Source of the DNA: Allodiplogaster sudhausi
Lineage: Eukaryota > Nematoda > Chromadorea > Rhabditida > Diplogasteridae
DNA length: 64,000 nt
NCBI GenBank assembly: GCA_945643635.1
Contig: CALZFC010000249.1
Coordinates: forward strand, 1,210,001-1,274,000
Direction of reading: 5' to 3'
This document shows, piece after piece, positions 35,634-47,827 of this stretch. A program made the position numbers and the translations under genes. The stretch's first letter is position 1. Every line of letters begins with the position of its first letter. The notes under the pieces are model-generated. The model ran no database searches and had not been told where the DNA came from. It worked only from the letters and a program-made list of their open reading frames with translations.

Positions 35634-36192
35634 TACGCACCAGCGTTCTAAACTGAACAATCATATTTAGCTTGCTGGCGCTGCGTAAAATCAACGGGAC
35701 ATTTCATTTAATTTAAATTTTATTGTACTACAAAATTTATCTGCACATTTGTGTGAGGAAATCAAAGTCGAAATGAAATGTGCTGTGCGTGATAAATGAG
35801 AACAAGAAGTCCGCTTGGCGTGTTTGAGTTCAACAATTTTGCACTTTTGGACACTTTTTATTTTGTTTTAAAGTGCAACATGGAAAAATTTATAATAAAG
35901 GTTGCAAAATTTTCATGTCATTGGAACAGCAAGCAGCTCGATTGTGCTCTCATTCTTCAATCAATATGCCTTCGCAGCCGGCTGCGTCGAGAGGACCTCT
36001 CGTGAGGAGGAAGAAGGGCGCGAGCAGTTGCGTCTCTTTAGTGGTCAATCAAAGCATTTTTTCAATACATTTTATCTATAAAAAATATCATAACCATTCA
36101 GAATGTTAGGAAGAATTTAGTCTAATATTATTGAAACTCTTATCAACAAACAATATTAACACAATAAAATTTGTGTTCAACTTTTTTTTTCA
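35634..36192. repeat. Block X, copy 2 (inverted)
   Basis: Reverse complement of 34397-34972, ending ...GTTCAACTTTTTTTTTCAT. Also part of the left arm of the large palindrome. Confidence 0.9.
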
Positions 36193-36685
36193 TATTTAGT
36201 ATTGTTTATAAACAAATTTCACAATTTATTCTCCAAATATTCTCCACTTGAGTGTTGTATGGTCGAGGATAGCGAGTGCGAGAGAAGCATCGGACAGCGC
36301 GACGTAGCGTGCGACTTGGCAAGCCTCCGAGCCAACTACGACGAGATCATGGCGGAGGTCGAGATTAACCGTATCTTGATGGCCGATTGATAGTTTGCCA
36401 GGAGGTGGAGGCAGAGCGTCACAGTTCAAATCCTGTGATGAAGACCAAGAACAGCAAACCAAACACAGTTGAATTGGGGATAAAATTATATAGGAAACGA
36501 TTATGGTCACGGAGTCATTTTGGCAGAGCAAAATTTTGCGGCGTCGGTGCTACACAACATTATGAGACGAAATCAGATAATATAATTCGTTATTGTGTAA
36601 ATTGCAATGTTCAAAAAAGTTTAAGGTGTAATATATGTACGATACAAAAAAACCTACGAAGTCTAATTTCCTTTTTTCTTTCTAG

Positions 36686-37815
36686 AGCCACACGTGCATT
36701 GGGCAAGCCGAGACGGCGTTGCTCATGCACCGCCTTTGGCAGCTCATCGACAAGAAGAGAAGCAGTCCTGGCACCGAGCCAAAAGAGGTAATCGATACCC
36801 AGGAATCGATAATCGCGATTATTAAGTATTGAATCCATAAGTCAATATTCTGGCTTTGGTCATTAATTATAGGAAAATATATCCTGTATTCATACTTCTC
36901 GCAAAACTTCAAAACTCTGCAGGGCCTTGCTCCGTCGATTGTGCCGAGTCTGCTGCGGGTGCGCGGCGCCGCCGGAGCAACATCCCAGGTGGGCCAAGAA
37001 TTTTTTATGAGTAATAAATGAAGAAAAATAATAGAAGAAATATGAATAACAAAAAAAGAAATAAAAATAATATAAAATTAATAATGATAATTTTTCTGAT
37101 ATATAAAATACCCTCTTTTTCTTAGGAGGAATTCAATTCGTGCTGTAGCCTCGCCGGTGCGGGGCCCGTGGATGAGGCAAGAATTCATTTGAATTCAAAA
37201 TTATAAAAAAAAAGTTCAAGAAACTTTATTTTAAAAAATTTCAATAAATTTACTGCTAATTTAGATCAAGAACATTTTAATCTATTCTTTTATTTATATT
37301 ATGTTATTAATTTTTGATTTTTGATTTAAAAATAAAATATATATATTGGAGATGGCGATCGCGTACTGCGTGGTCCGCCGACGCCTGAACAGAGTGGCGG
37401 CCTGCGAGGAGGAGGCGGTGGAGAGGCAGAAGAGGGAGGCCGAGAGACTCGTCCGCAAGCTGGACGCACTGGTTAGAGAGAGTAAAGGATAAGGCTAAGG
37501 CTAAGAACAACGCGTAGACTCAGGCAAAGGCTAATTGTAAGGTAGAAAAGCACCGTATTTAGAAGAAGACAAAATAATAATAAGAAATTAATTATGAAAC
37601 ATTTGTCCCTCCCACTCTCTCCCTTAATATCAGTCACTCTCTCTCTCTCTCTCTCCTCTCTCGTAATCTCTATCTCTCTCACATCAGTCTCTCGCTTTCT
37701 CTCTTTCTACTCTTCCCTATTTTTCACCTTGCAGAATATCTTCGGCGTCTGCATCGGCGGATGTCCGCCTTCGGCTACCTTGTCGCCATTGGCATTCGAC
37801 TTCGCCGGCTTCTGA
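36686..37815 (+). CDS. Unrecognised small five-exon gene, left-arm copy
   Basis: Exons 36686-36787, 36923-36988, 37126-37176, 37352-37471 and 37735-37815 (TGA) join without phase change, all phase 0. They encode about 139 residues: SHTCIGQAETALLMHRLWQL..., then GLAPSIVPSLLRVRG, then EEFNSCCSLAGAGPVDE, then a charged helix (MAIAYCVVRRRLNRVAAC, EEEAVERQKREAERLVRKLDAL), then NIFGVCIGGCPPSATLSPL and end FDFAGF. The third intron starts with GC (GATGAG|GCAAGA). Upstream exon(s) are likely; a possible one at about 36255-36390 (EDSECERSIGQRDVACDLAS) ends in a stop and does not join in phase. Family unknown. A second copy lies on the right arm. Confidence 0.6.
37620..37690. repeat. CT-rich microsatellite before the last exon
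   Basis: Interrupted (CT)n in the last intron of the small gene. Mirrored as (GA)n at about 57240-57305 in the right arm. Confidence 0.85.
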
Positions 37816-38895
37816 GTTCGGGGTAATTTAGGAGGTGAGAGAGTGAAAGAGAGAGGAAGAGCAAGGTATGTTGAAAGGAGAGACGATGAGGGTGATGAAG
37901 ATCGAAGAGGGTAAGAGATAAAGCATGAAGGGAACATAGAACGAGAGAATTCAAGAGATCAGGAAAGCTCGATAGTTGAGGTTGGACGCTACGACTTGTT
38001 CTCTCTGCCCTCCCTCCACTCGCTGTCTCATTTGCCCATCGCATCGTTCACGCGATGTCTCTCATTCCGAATGCCTGCTATAGCTATCTCGAAATAAATT
38101 TATTTTTGTTATTTCTACCGCTCATGTTTAAGCATTTATTAATCAGTCAAATTGACACATTTTACGTGATGATGAAATTCAAGAAAGCGGATGAGAATGC
38201 TGTTTGACCAAAGAACTCAAAAACTAAAGCAGTTTACTTGGACTGTCATTTCCGTGTGATATAAACGTCTAAATGCAAATTCTTTTCGTTAAAAAAAATG
38301 CAAAAATTTCAAGCCTCACATACTAGTTGTTCAGTTTCCATGAACGAATTCGTCAAAAGGATTAGCATTCGATTTTCATTCTTATTTTTCGTCAGAAGAA
38401 TTGCGAATACCTCGCTTTAGCGGAGTTTGTGAATTGATGATCTTGTTATAGAATATCCTATTTTAAAGTTATATTTTTAAACTGACAGTTAATATTATTA
38501 TCCAATCGTCTTCGCCCTCCTCTTCCCCAACAACCGTTTAAGTTAGAAAACAACGAATCTATTTTTATTTTGCTTTTCAACACTTATGCCGTTTTTCAAT
38601 GAATAATAAAGGAATATTTTGACAATCGGCCTTACATATCTAATTTTATAATCAAATATGCTCACAGAACGTTTTTTTTTTAATTCGTAGTATCGATTTT
38701 AAAACAAATTGGCAGTTTAAATTGATTGGCTTATTCGAAAATAGTGGGGGTATTCAAATGGCGCGCCCGTTTGCTGAAATGCAGGCAATCCGAACGTACA
38801 GCCCATGCAATGCGAGACAGCGGAGCATTCAGAGGTTCAGGTTGTGGGATAAAACGTCGCGCGCTCTCATTGAAATGAATGTTCAATCATATTGT
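37816..38895. other. Intergenic region between the convergent small gene and repeat gene
   Basis: No exon seen. AT-rich, with AATAAA at about 38092. Repeated inverted at 56050-57130. Confidence 0.5.
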
Positions 38896-41800
38896 TTAGC
38901 TACAGCATATCATATACATACAAACAAAGATGTACGTTTTTAATAGACCAGTTCCGAGCGTGTTCGCAGAAACGGCAGACGTTGCATTCTCGGCCTCAGC
39001 TAAACCACTGGCGTGCGTGTCGTCAGAGAAGTAAGGCGTTGCTTCGGTCTTGGCTTCTGGAATTCCTGTTCCGAGCGTGTCGGCTGAGACGGCTGGCGTT
39101 GCTTCGGTCTCGACATCTGGCAGAATAGTGTCGATAGTGTCGACAGATACGGCTGGCGTTGCTTCTGCCCTGACATCTGGCAGACCAGTGCCGAGAGTGT
39201 CGACAGATACGGCTGGCGTAGCTTCTGTCCTGACATCTGGCAGACCAGTGCTGAGAGTGTCGACAGATACGGCTGGCGTTGCTTCTGTCCTGACATCTGG
39301 CAGACCAGTGCCGAGAGTGTCGACAGATACGGCTGGCGTAGCTTCTGTCCTGACATCTGGCAGACCAGTGCCGATAGTGTCGTCGGAGACGGCTGGCGTT
39401 CCTTCAGTCTGGACATGTGGCAGGTCGGTGCCGATGGTGTCATCGGAGACGGCTGGCGTTCCTTCAGTCTGGACATGTGGCAGGTCGGTGCCGATGGTGT
39501 CGTCGGAGACGGCTCGCGTTCCTTCAGTCTGGACATGTGGCAGGTCGGTGCCGATGGTGTCGTCGGAGACGGCTGGCGTTCCTTCAGTCTGGACATGTGG
39601 CAGGTCGGTGCCGAGGGTGTCGTCGGAGACGGCTCGCGTTCCTTCAGTCTGGACATGTGGCAGGTCGGTGCCGATGGTGTCGTCGGAGACGGCTGGCGTT
39701 CCTTCAGTCTGGACATGTGGCAGGTCGGTGCCGATGGTGTCGTCGGAGACGGCTCGCGTTCCTTCAGTCTGGACATGTGGCAGGTCGGTGCCGATGGTGT
39801 CGTCGGAGACGGCTGGCGTTCCTTCAGTCTGGACATGTGGCAGGTCGGTGCCGATGGTGTCGTCGGAGACGGCTGGCGTTCCTTCAGTCTGGACATGTAT
39901 CAGGTCGGTGCCGATGGTGTCGTCGGAGACGGCTGGCGTTCCTTCAGTCTGGACATGTGGCAGGTCGGTGCCGATGGTGTCGTCGGAGACGGCTCGCGTT
40001 CCTTCAGTCTGGACATGTGGCAGGTCGGTGCCGATGGTGTCGTCGGAGACGGCTGGCGTTCCTTCAGTCTGGACATGTGGCAGGTCGGTGCCGAGGGTGT
40101 CGTCGGAGACGGCTCGCGTTCCTTCAGTCTGGACATGTGGCAGGTCGGTGCCGATGGTGTCGTCGGAGACGGCTGGCGTTCCTTCAGTCTGGACATGTGG
40201 CAGGTCGGTGCCGATGGTGTCGTCGGAGACGGCTCGCGTTCCTTCAGTCTGGACATGTGGCAGGTCGGTGCCGATGGTGTCGTCGGAGACGGCTGGCGTT
40301 CCTTCAGTCTGGACATGTGGCAGGTCGGTGCCGATGGTGTCGTCGGAGACGGCTGGCGTTCCTTCAGTCTGGACATGTATCAGGTCGGTGCCGATGGTGT
40401 CGTCGGAGACGGCTGGCGTTCCTTCAGTCTGGACATGTGGCAGGTCGGTGCCGAGGGTGTCGTCGGAGACTGCTGGCGTTCCTTCAGTCTGGACATGTGG
40501 CAGGTCGGTGCCGAGGGTGTCGTCGGAGACGGCTCGCGTTCCTTCAGTCTGGACATGTGGCAGGTCGGTGCCGATGGTGTCGTCGGAGACGGCTGGCGTT
40601 CCTTCAGTCTGGACATGTGGCAGGTCGGTGCCGATGGTGTCGTCGGAGACGGCTGGCGTTCCTTCAGTCTGGACATGTGGCAGGTCGGTGCCGAGGGTGT
40701 CGTCGGAGACGGCTGGCGTTCCTTCAGTCTGGACATGTGGCAGGTCGGTGCCGATGGTGTCGTCGGAGACGGCTGGCGTTCCTTCAGTCTGGACATGTGG
40801 CAGGTCGGTGCCGAGGGTGTCGTCGGAGACGGCTGGCGTTCCTTCAGTCTGGACATGTGGCAGGTCGGTGCCGAGGGTGTCGTCGGAGACGGCTGGCGTT
40901 CCTTCAGTCTGGACATGTGGCAGGTCGGTGCCGAGGGTGTCGTCGGAGACGGCTGGCGTTCCTTCAGTCTGGACATGTGGCAGGTCGGTGCCGATGGTGT
41001 CGTCGGAGACGGCTGGCGTTCCTTCAGTCTGGACATGTGGCAGGTCGGTGCCGAGGGTGTCGTCGGAGACGGCTGGCGTTCCTTCAGTCTGGACATGTGG
41101 CAGGTCGGTGCCGATGGTGTCGTCGGAGACGGCTGGCGTTCCTTCAGTCTGGACATGTGGCAGGTCGGTGCCGAGGGTGTCGTCGGAGACGGCTGGCGTT
41201 CCTTCAGTCTGGACATGTGGCAGGTCGGTGCCGAGGGTGTCGTCGGAGACGGCTGGCGTTCCTTCAGTCTGGACATGTGGCAGGTCGGTGCCGAGGGTGT
41301 CGTCGGAGACGGCTGGCGTTCCTTCAGTCTGGACATGTGGCAGGTCGGTGCCGAGGGTGTCGTCGGAGACGGCTGGCGTTCCTTCAGTCTGGACATGTGG
41401 CAGGTCGGTGCCGAGGGTGTCGTCGGAGACGGCTGGCGTTCCTACAGTCTGGACATGTGGCAGGTCGGTGCCGAGGGTGTCGTCGGAGACGGCTGGCGTT
41501 CCTTCAGTCTGGACGTGTGGCAGGTCGGTGCCGAGGGTGTCGTCGGAGACGGCTGGCGTTCCTTCAGTCTGGACATGTGGCAGGTCGGTGCCGAGGGTGT
41601 CGTCGGAGACGGCTGGCGTTCCTTCAGTCTGGACATGTGGCAGGTCGGTGCCGAGGGTGTCGTCGGAGACGGCTGGCGTTCCTTCAGTCTGGACATGTGG
41701 CAGGTCGGTGCCGAGGGTGTCGTCGGAGACGGCTCGCGTTCCTTCAGTCTGGACATGTGGCAGGTCGGTGCCGATGGTGTCGTCGGAGACGGCTCGCGTT

Positions 41801-44800
41801 CCTCCAGTCTGGACATGTGGCAGGTCGGTGCCGAGGGTGTCGTCGGAGACGGCTGGCGTTCCTTCAGTCTGGACATGTGGCAGGTCGGTGCCGAGGGTGT
41901 CGTCGGAGACGGCTGGCGTTCCTTCAGTCTGGACATGTGGCAGGTCGGTGCCGAGGGTGTCGTCGGAGACGGCTGGCGTTCCTTCAGTCTGGACATGTGG
42001 CGGATCGGTGCCGAGGGTGTCGTCGGAGACGGCTGGCGTTCCTTCAGTCTGGACATGCGGCAGGTCGGTGCCGATGGTGTCGTCGGAGACGGCTGGCGTT
42101 CCTTCAGTCTGGACATGTGGCAGGTCGGTGCCGATGGTGTCGTCGGAGACGGCTGGCGTTCCTTCAGTCTGGACATGTGGCAGGTCGGTGCCGAGGGTGT
42201 CGTCGGAGACGGCTGGCGTAGCTTCTGTCCTGACATCTGGCAGACCAGTGCCGAGAGTGTCGACAGATGCGGCTGGCGTAGCTTCTGTCCTGACATCTGG
42301 CAGACCAGTGCCGAGAGTGTCGACAGATACGGCTGGCGTTGCTTCTGTCCTGACATCTGGCAGACCGGTGCCGAGAGTGTCGACAGATACGGCTGGCGTT
42401 GCTTCTGTCCTGACATCTGGCAGACCAGTGCCGAGAGTGTCGACAGATACGGCTGGCGTAGCTTCTGTCCTGACATCTGGCAGACCAGTGCCGAGAGTGT
42501 CGACAGATACGGCTGGCGTCGCTTCTGTCCTGACATCTGGCAGGCCAGTGCCGAGAGTGTCGGCAGATACGGCTGGCGTAGCTTCTGTCCTGACATCTGG
42601 CAGACCTGTGCCGAGAGTGTCGACAGATACGGCTGGCGTTGCTTCGGTCTTGACTTCTGGTAGACCAGTGCCTACCGTTTCCGCAGAGACGGCTGGCGTC
42701 GCTTCGGTCATCACTTCAATAACAACTGTCAGGCTATTACAATAGTCCAAGACCAACATTCTTCAGTTGTTGTAGCCGCCATCGCTATTGATGTCGTAAT
42801 CATGGTTGTGAATTCAGTTGTCGATGGCGGTTCAGTAACGAATGGGGGCAGTCCTGAAATTGTTTTACATACTAGCTACATAATTCTAAATTGCTTCTTA
42901 CATACATTTAGTCTTTATAGCGATTAGTCATCACTCTCGATTTGGCATGAAATAAATGATCCGATTTTTTAACCTTTAACGCGAATTTCCACTGTGAAGT
43001 CGTCATAACTGACAATATCGCGTGAGCTGATCGGAACCCGCGATAGATATCTGAATATATAGATCTACAGTTGTTTGAAAGTTTATGAAAGACGAATTTT
43101 TTGATTTATTGGTTTTTCCTGCCGAAGCATATTTTGATCACAAGCTGTGGTCGATTCATACATTTAATAACTAGTGATACACGCATCTCACAATCAGGCA
43201 AGCAATCCCAACCTTATCTCGATGCTATCCCCGTAGAAGCTCCACTTGTCCGTGCTATTTTGTGACCCGGCGAATCTATAATCATGTTCAATTACAATAT
43301 TGTCTTAATTACTATATACAGATCGATACAAATGAAACCACAACTAAATTACACTCTCGTCCCGTTGTACCAACGACCGTCGGCCAGAAGTTCGACGCCA
43401 CCATGAAATCGATCGTCAAAGATGAAGTTCGATGCCGTATCGATTTCTACGCTCTCCTTTACCCTAGGAAATGCATTTCTAACTCCAATTTTACATGACA
43501 TAAAGGCGGAAGTGCGTTTTATTTAGTCTCGTCGCGTCTCTACGCGATGCGACTACAACGTTCAGGAAAAGTGAAATAGATTACGGTTTGTTTTGTCCTT
43601 CTAAACTGTACTGACTTGAATATAGCGTTGTTCTGCTGGCCGTTCAGATGTCGCGCGTCAGGATAGGCGGTGCTTCCAACCACGACGAAGCTGCCCGGTG
43701 TTAGGACACGTTCGTCTAGACGTATTTGAATTTTGTTTGGCGTTAAAATATAAGTAGTGTTTTTTTCTTTAAGGAAGAGTCAATTGTCATGTCAATAAAG
43801 TCGGTACAGCATAAATTAAGAACCTAAGACGTCGGTCGACACGGAAACGATCTGGCACTGTTTGCATCGCGGAACAATATCGATAATCGAATTGAAGAAA
43901 ACGTAGGAATCGGGGAAATCGTTGCTACAAATGTACTTTTTAAGGTAAAAATCTCATAGTATTGTTTACATATGGTCTTTGGGCTCCGTAGTGGAACCTG
44001 AGAATGGTGCCAGGTACAATTTCTTCCCCCTCATCCCTCCAGTCCACATACACCTACCCGATAGTGTAGATTATGCGGAAGTGTTCCCCACCACCAGCGC
44101 GGATGCTTTCAATCTGAAGGAAAAGACTATTTTCTAATCTTCTATAAAAACAGTTCTCTTAAAAATAATTAATACAATAATATACTTGTGTATAACAAAT
44201 TAAAAGAACATCGCGCACATTTTCCTTTCCGTGTCGGAGGTCCAGCTCGATTCGTCCTGTCGCAGAAAGCAGCAGAATATGAATTCCGTCGCTAACATTG
44301 AATTGCGTCTGCCGGTGTTCGTGTGTTACGGCCTAAGACTTTATTAACATAAATAAATCGTCTTGTAATCAATAACATACTTAATTTTTTAAATAATTGA
44401 TCATTTTATTATTGTGCTCTTCTAAACATTATATTTGTAACAGTAAAAAATATTTTGCTAAATACCAAGCCCGAGACGTGATCACTCGTGATGTAGATGA
44501 TGAAATCCTCCGAGCAGTCCATATCAAGGTTCGTATTGTGAAGGGTGACCACTTCGAGCGTCTCCGAGAGAGGGAGGCAAGAGAGGTGGCCGCCGGGTGC
44601 TCTCCCGTGCACAATGTCGTAGAGGCTAAACAAAATTGTTCACACTCTTTTTTTTCTAATTAAAATCTTCGACTGGCGAAATGTTATTTGAGAAATGAAA
44701 AAGTAGTAACCATGCATCGCTACTTTCGATGAAGAATTCTTGGGGTGGGGGGGGGGGAGGAGACTCAAAGTTTCTTCTAGCCTAATGTTCCTGTCGTCGT

Positions 44801-44888
44801 AGCGGTCAACGAGTATGTTCTTGAGGTAGCGCACATTACTTCCGGCAGCGCAGAGCTGCGTGAACAGAGGAGTGAAGTAGACGCTCAT
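38896..44888 (-). CDS. Repeat-bearing gene, copy 1 (20-residue repeats at C-terminus)
   Basis: Exon structure mirrors copy 2: the start MSVYFTPLFTQLCAAGSN is at 44888, six to seven globular exons lie between 44888 and about 43200, and the repeat exon runs from about 42740 to 38896. The 3' part is 61 rows of 60 bp coding for units such as EGTPAVSDDTLGTDLPHVQT, flanked by border units TGLPDVRTEATPAVSVD. The reading frame is supported because the diverged terminal units (ASGLAEAENATSAVSANTLG) keep the amino-acid pattern. N-glycosylation-type sequons (NGT, NST, NAT) are present. The exon-1 donor is GC (ATTAG|GCTAGA). Family not recognised; a secreted or surface mucin-like protein is a guess. The link from the globular exons to the array is not fully resolved. 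Confidence 0.65.
39061..42720. repeat. 60-bp tandem array, left (about 61 units)
   Basis: Strict 60-bp period without indels. The core unit reads CAGGTCGGTGCCGA(T/G)GGTGT... on the + strand. Border units (CAGACCAGTGCCGAGAGTGT type) are at both ends. Two units with GTATCAGG at 39899 and 40379 are exactly 480 bp apart, marking an eight-unit higher-order duplication. Five of six frames are open throughout. Confidence 0.97.
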
Positions 44889-45156
44889 CTTTGAAGAAAA
44901 AAAAAAGAGTTTTCTCTACAGTAATGTTTAACCAAAATTTAGCTGATACTAAGTGTATTGATAAATTTTATCTCACTCACTAAAAATTGAAACATTATTT
45001 ATATGCTGAACAGTTAAAAAAATTTCTTATTTATATTTTTGGCTGATTTCCGATTAATCGTTTCACCGAAAAATAATTAATACAGGTTAGAATTGCCATG
45101 TTCACCCTTGAAGTAAGAACTCTCATTCTGGGGTGCAATTTCCAAGGTCTCATGTT
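42900..45156 (-). other. Globular-exon part of repeat gene copy 1
   Basis: Inverted equivalent of 48709-50965. The only length change noted is in a G run at 44751-44757, one base longer than on the right. Confidence 0.8.
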
Positions 45157-45999
45157 CAGAAACCCGCTGCGTGAAAATAGCAAGCGCGAATAAGAGTGCG
45201 AAACTCTTGGAAAATTTCAAATTTATCTCACATAATTTTTGGTTGAACGCACTCGTTAAAATAAAAGTATAAAAGAACAACGAACACCGAGGTTTAGTTG
45301 ATCGCATCGTATAATTTGCCGCCAAGCATTGGTGCCTTAATTATCTCATTAGGATCATACAATCGTTTTCAGCTTGGTAGATTAAATTATTTTTAATAAA
45401 TAAATTAATTACTTTCTTGAATAAAATGAACTGAGCTAACCCGAGAAAAGCAGAAAAAATAGGCAGCTGACAATGAGCTTCCACCTCATGAGCATTCTAA
45501 AAAAAATAATTAGTGAGAGTTAGGATGAGAAAATAATATGAATATGGTCTGATATCTCGAATATATTGGGAAATGAATTCCTCCTTTGACCTACTCTCTT
45601 GAAACTGACTCCGCCCTTCCAGCCGATACTGTACATACTTACATAAGAGCAAATGTGCAAAGGGCGTTGGTATTCGAATGCCGTTTGTTCGTGCTTTGTG
45701 GAATCAGAGAGGATTATACTGATAAAAGATGAAGTATTTTGCCGCGAAAGTTAGTATCAGATGAGCATTTTTGGGCCTCGTGACCTGTTTCATAAGCTGC
45801 TTACGTTAGTAGATTCCAGGATAGCTTCGCGTGCATAACTAGTGCATATGTAGCAAAAACATTACTCGCTCGTTTTAAATTATTCTCGCAAATTTGTTTC
45901 AAACATTACTCAAAAAAGGTGCCATACGTCATAAACTGTGTCGAATGCAATAATTTATCCTGGACATCGGTAATAACCGCGAGCATGTCACTCTATGTC

Positions 46000-46235
46000 T
46001 CTGCGTGCTCCCTTTTGGTCATGACCACGTAAGGGACAAAAGCACAAAAGTGTCCATGACCATAGAGATTTTTTTCTTTTTTTTTTGTTTGTCCAGGACA
46101 CGTCTGGGACATGTCTTGGACGTGTCCCAAACCACTGTGTATTAATATAGGCAGAAGTGGATGTGTCCAGGACATATGTCCGTTCCATTCTGAAACGGTC
46201 ATGACAATTCCGTCCGTGATATGTCTTGGACAAAC
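46000..46235. repeat. Short GTCC(A)GGACA-type repeats
   Basis: GTCCAGGACA(C/T), TCTGGGACATGTCTTGGAC and similar words recur in both orientations across about 200 bp. This suggests degenerate short inverted repeats. Confidence 0.5.
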
Positions 46236-46619
46236 GATACGATTAATGCCACGGCAGATATCAGGATCGCTTCGCTTGCTCAGCTAAACGAAGAGCAATG
46301 ATAACTAACTAACAATAAGGAGAGCCTTTAAATAATCCAAAAATGTAAAAAAGAAGGATGTAAAAAAGAACGAAAAGTGATAACGGTTATTAGAAGAATT
46401 GAATAGAAACCAATACAATTCTCATAAAAGTCTGCAAATTCTCGAAAGAGATGAAATTTTATGATAACCTTAATCTTTTTTAATGACAATTTTTAAAGGA
46501 AGTATCCGAGGTAATGAAACAGTATCTGATAAATTACGCCTCAAACGATGCAAAACTCACAACAGGAGAGTAGTTGATTTACTCCCGCTACAATCTAAAC
46601 TCTATCAAAATCTTTATCT

Positions 46620-47070
46620 TTCTCGATTTTCTCCGACATCCGCTATAATACACAGATATCATAACTTTTCCTTGACTATTTGCAGGATTAACTTCTCCCG
46701 AATTATACTCTCAAAGTTTTGTTCTCTTATCATTTGCTAAAGCTGTTATGAAAGTGTGCCCATGTGACCGGGCGCCATGTCTTCGCTCTGTTTTCATTTG
46801 AGCCCCTCCCCAACTTCTCCCATCGGGGGGCTTAGACCATGGTCCCCCAGCGATGGTGCAAGCCATGGCCCCACCTGTCACTTATCAGTTATGCAATATG
46901 TCAAGCCCTCTCATGAAATGTGCCAGCGACAGGCCGCACCCTTGCTCGTGTTGTTCTAACGATAAGCTGGTATTACGTGTTCTTCCCGTCTAATTTGGCG
47001 CGCACGAGATTGGTGTGGTTATCTCAAGCTAGGCAATTCAACAGACTTCGTCATTGCCATAATAACTGAT
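46620..47070. repeat. Dispersed repeat, copy A
   Basis: Diverged inverted copy at 60290-60790. Shared anchors include TTATCATTTGCTAAAGCTGT, GTGTGCCCATGTGACCGGGC, CACTTATCAGT(T/C)ATGCAATA and TCTAACGATAAGCTGG. No intact coding frame. Confidence 0.75.
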
Positions 47071-47497
47071 TAATCTCTTTCCGGCACATTGATGGCATGA
47101 TCGATGGTTTGGACGTCACGGCCAAGCTGCTGGAAAATATGTACATATATCGTATCCTGGCATGTTAGATTGACCCATGTACATGCATACATATATATAT
47201 TTAGCTCCATATATACCTTCAGGAAAAAGTTAATAGATATTCGTAAAAAGAGAATATATAACATAATGTAAGATTAGTTATGGAATGTATGACATTGCTC
47301 AGTAATGATCCATTCCTTGTTCCACGAGTGAGAGGAAAATGGAAAGAGAGGAGATCACTGGATGGAGGAGTAGAGGTGAAGTGGAATGAGTAAAGAAATG
47401 AACTGTTGTTAACGCGTAAAAAGAGTTTTATATATGTACCTTCCTGAAATGGCGAAGTAACATATCTAAATATGCTAATTAAAAATTAGCGCGAGTT

Positions 47498-47758
47498 TTA
47501 TAGCACTGGATGGGAAGTCACACAACAAAGAGGGAGGAAGAGATGCAGTGTGGACTCCTTCTGGATGTGGTGGTAGTCTACCAGAGTGCGACCATCCTCA
47601 AGCTGCTTGCCATCGAAGATGAGACCCTGCTGATCGGGCGGGATGCCCTTCTGGTCCTGAATCTTAGCCTTGACGTCCGCGATGGTGTCAGTGCCTTTGA
47701 CATCAAGCACTTTTGTCTTGCCGTTGAGTGTCTTCAAGAAGATCTGCAAGATTGCCAA
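47498..47758 (-). pseudogene. Ubiquitin-like gene without the Gly-Gly tail
   Basis: The translation aligns with ubiquitin: [13 protein letters not shown], then [20 protein letters not shown], then [14 protein letters not shown], then IQKESTLHL. Lysines at positions equivalent to 6, 11, 27, 29, 48 and 63 are kept. R42 is replaced by G, one extra His precedes IQKEST, and the tail LRLRGG reads FLPLCC followed by a ten-residue extension. Without a C-terminal Gly-Gly it cannot be conjugated. A splice-like acceptor (AATCTTGCAG) lies just before IFLK, so the real N-terminus could come from an upstream exon. Most likely a decaying ubiquitin copy; a non-conjugated ubiquitin-like protein is the alternative. 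Confidence 0.7.
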
Positions 47759-47827
47759 TGGGTTGAAATCTTGGTAATTAAACCATGGAAGACAAACTAT
47801 TAAACGTATTGATCAAGAGTCATTTTC

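Larger units (their letters stand above)
34973..45156. repeat. Left arm of large inverted duplication
   Basis: Reverse complement of 48709-59980. It carries X copy 2, a five-exon gene, and a repeat-bearing gene. Coordinates add to 93865-93866 on the spacer side of the array and to about 94945-94981 beyond it; the step of 1080 is 18 extra 60-bp units in the right array. The spacer-side break is sharp, after GGTCTCATGTT. Confidence 0.95.

Noticed and set aside
36387..36791. 134-codon ORF overlapping the first exon of the small gene
   Set aside because: Different frame from the phase-0 exon chain; spans splice sites and intron.
39050..42745. Long ORFs on the strand opposite to the repeat gene (over 1200 codons)
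   Set aside because: They follow automatically from a stop-free 60-bp period; the frame is not continued by similar, diverged end units.
46745..47060. tRNA-derived SINE
   Set aside because: I could not find A/B box-like motifs or a tRNA-like head with confidence; recorded only as a dispersed repeat.
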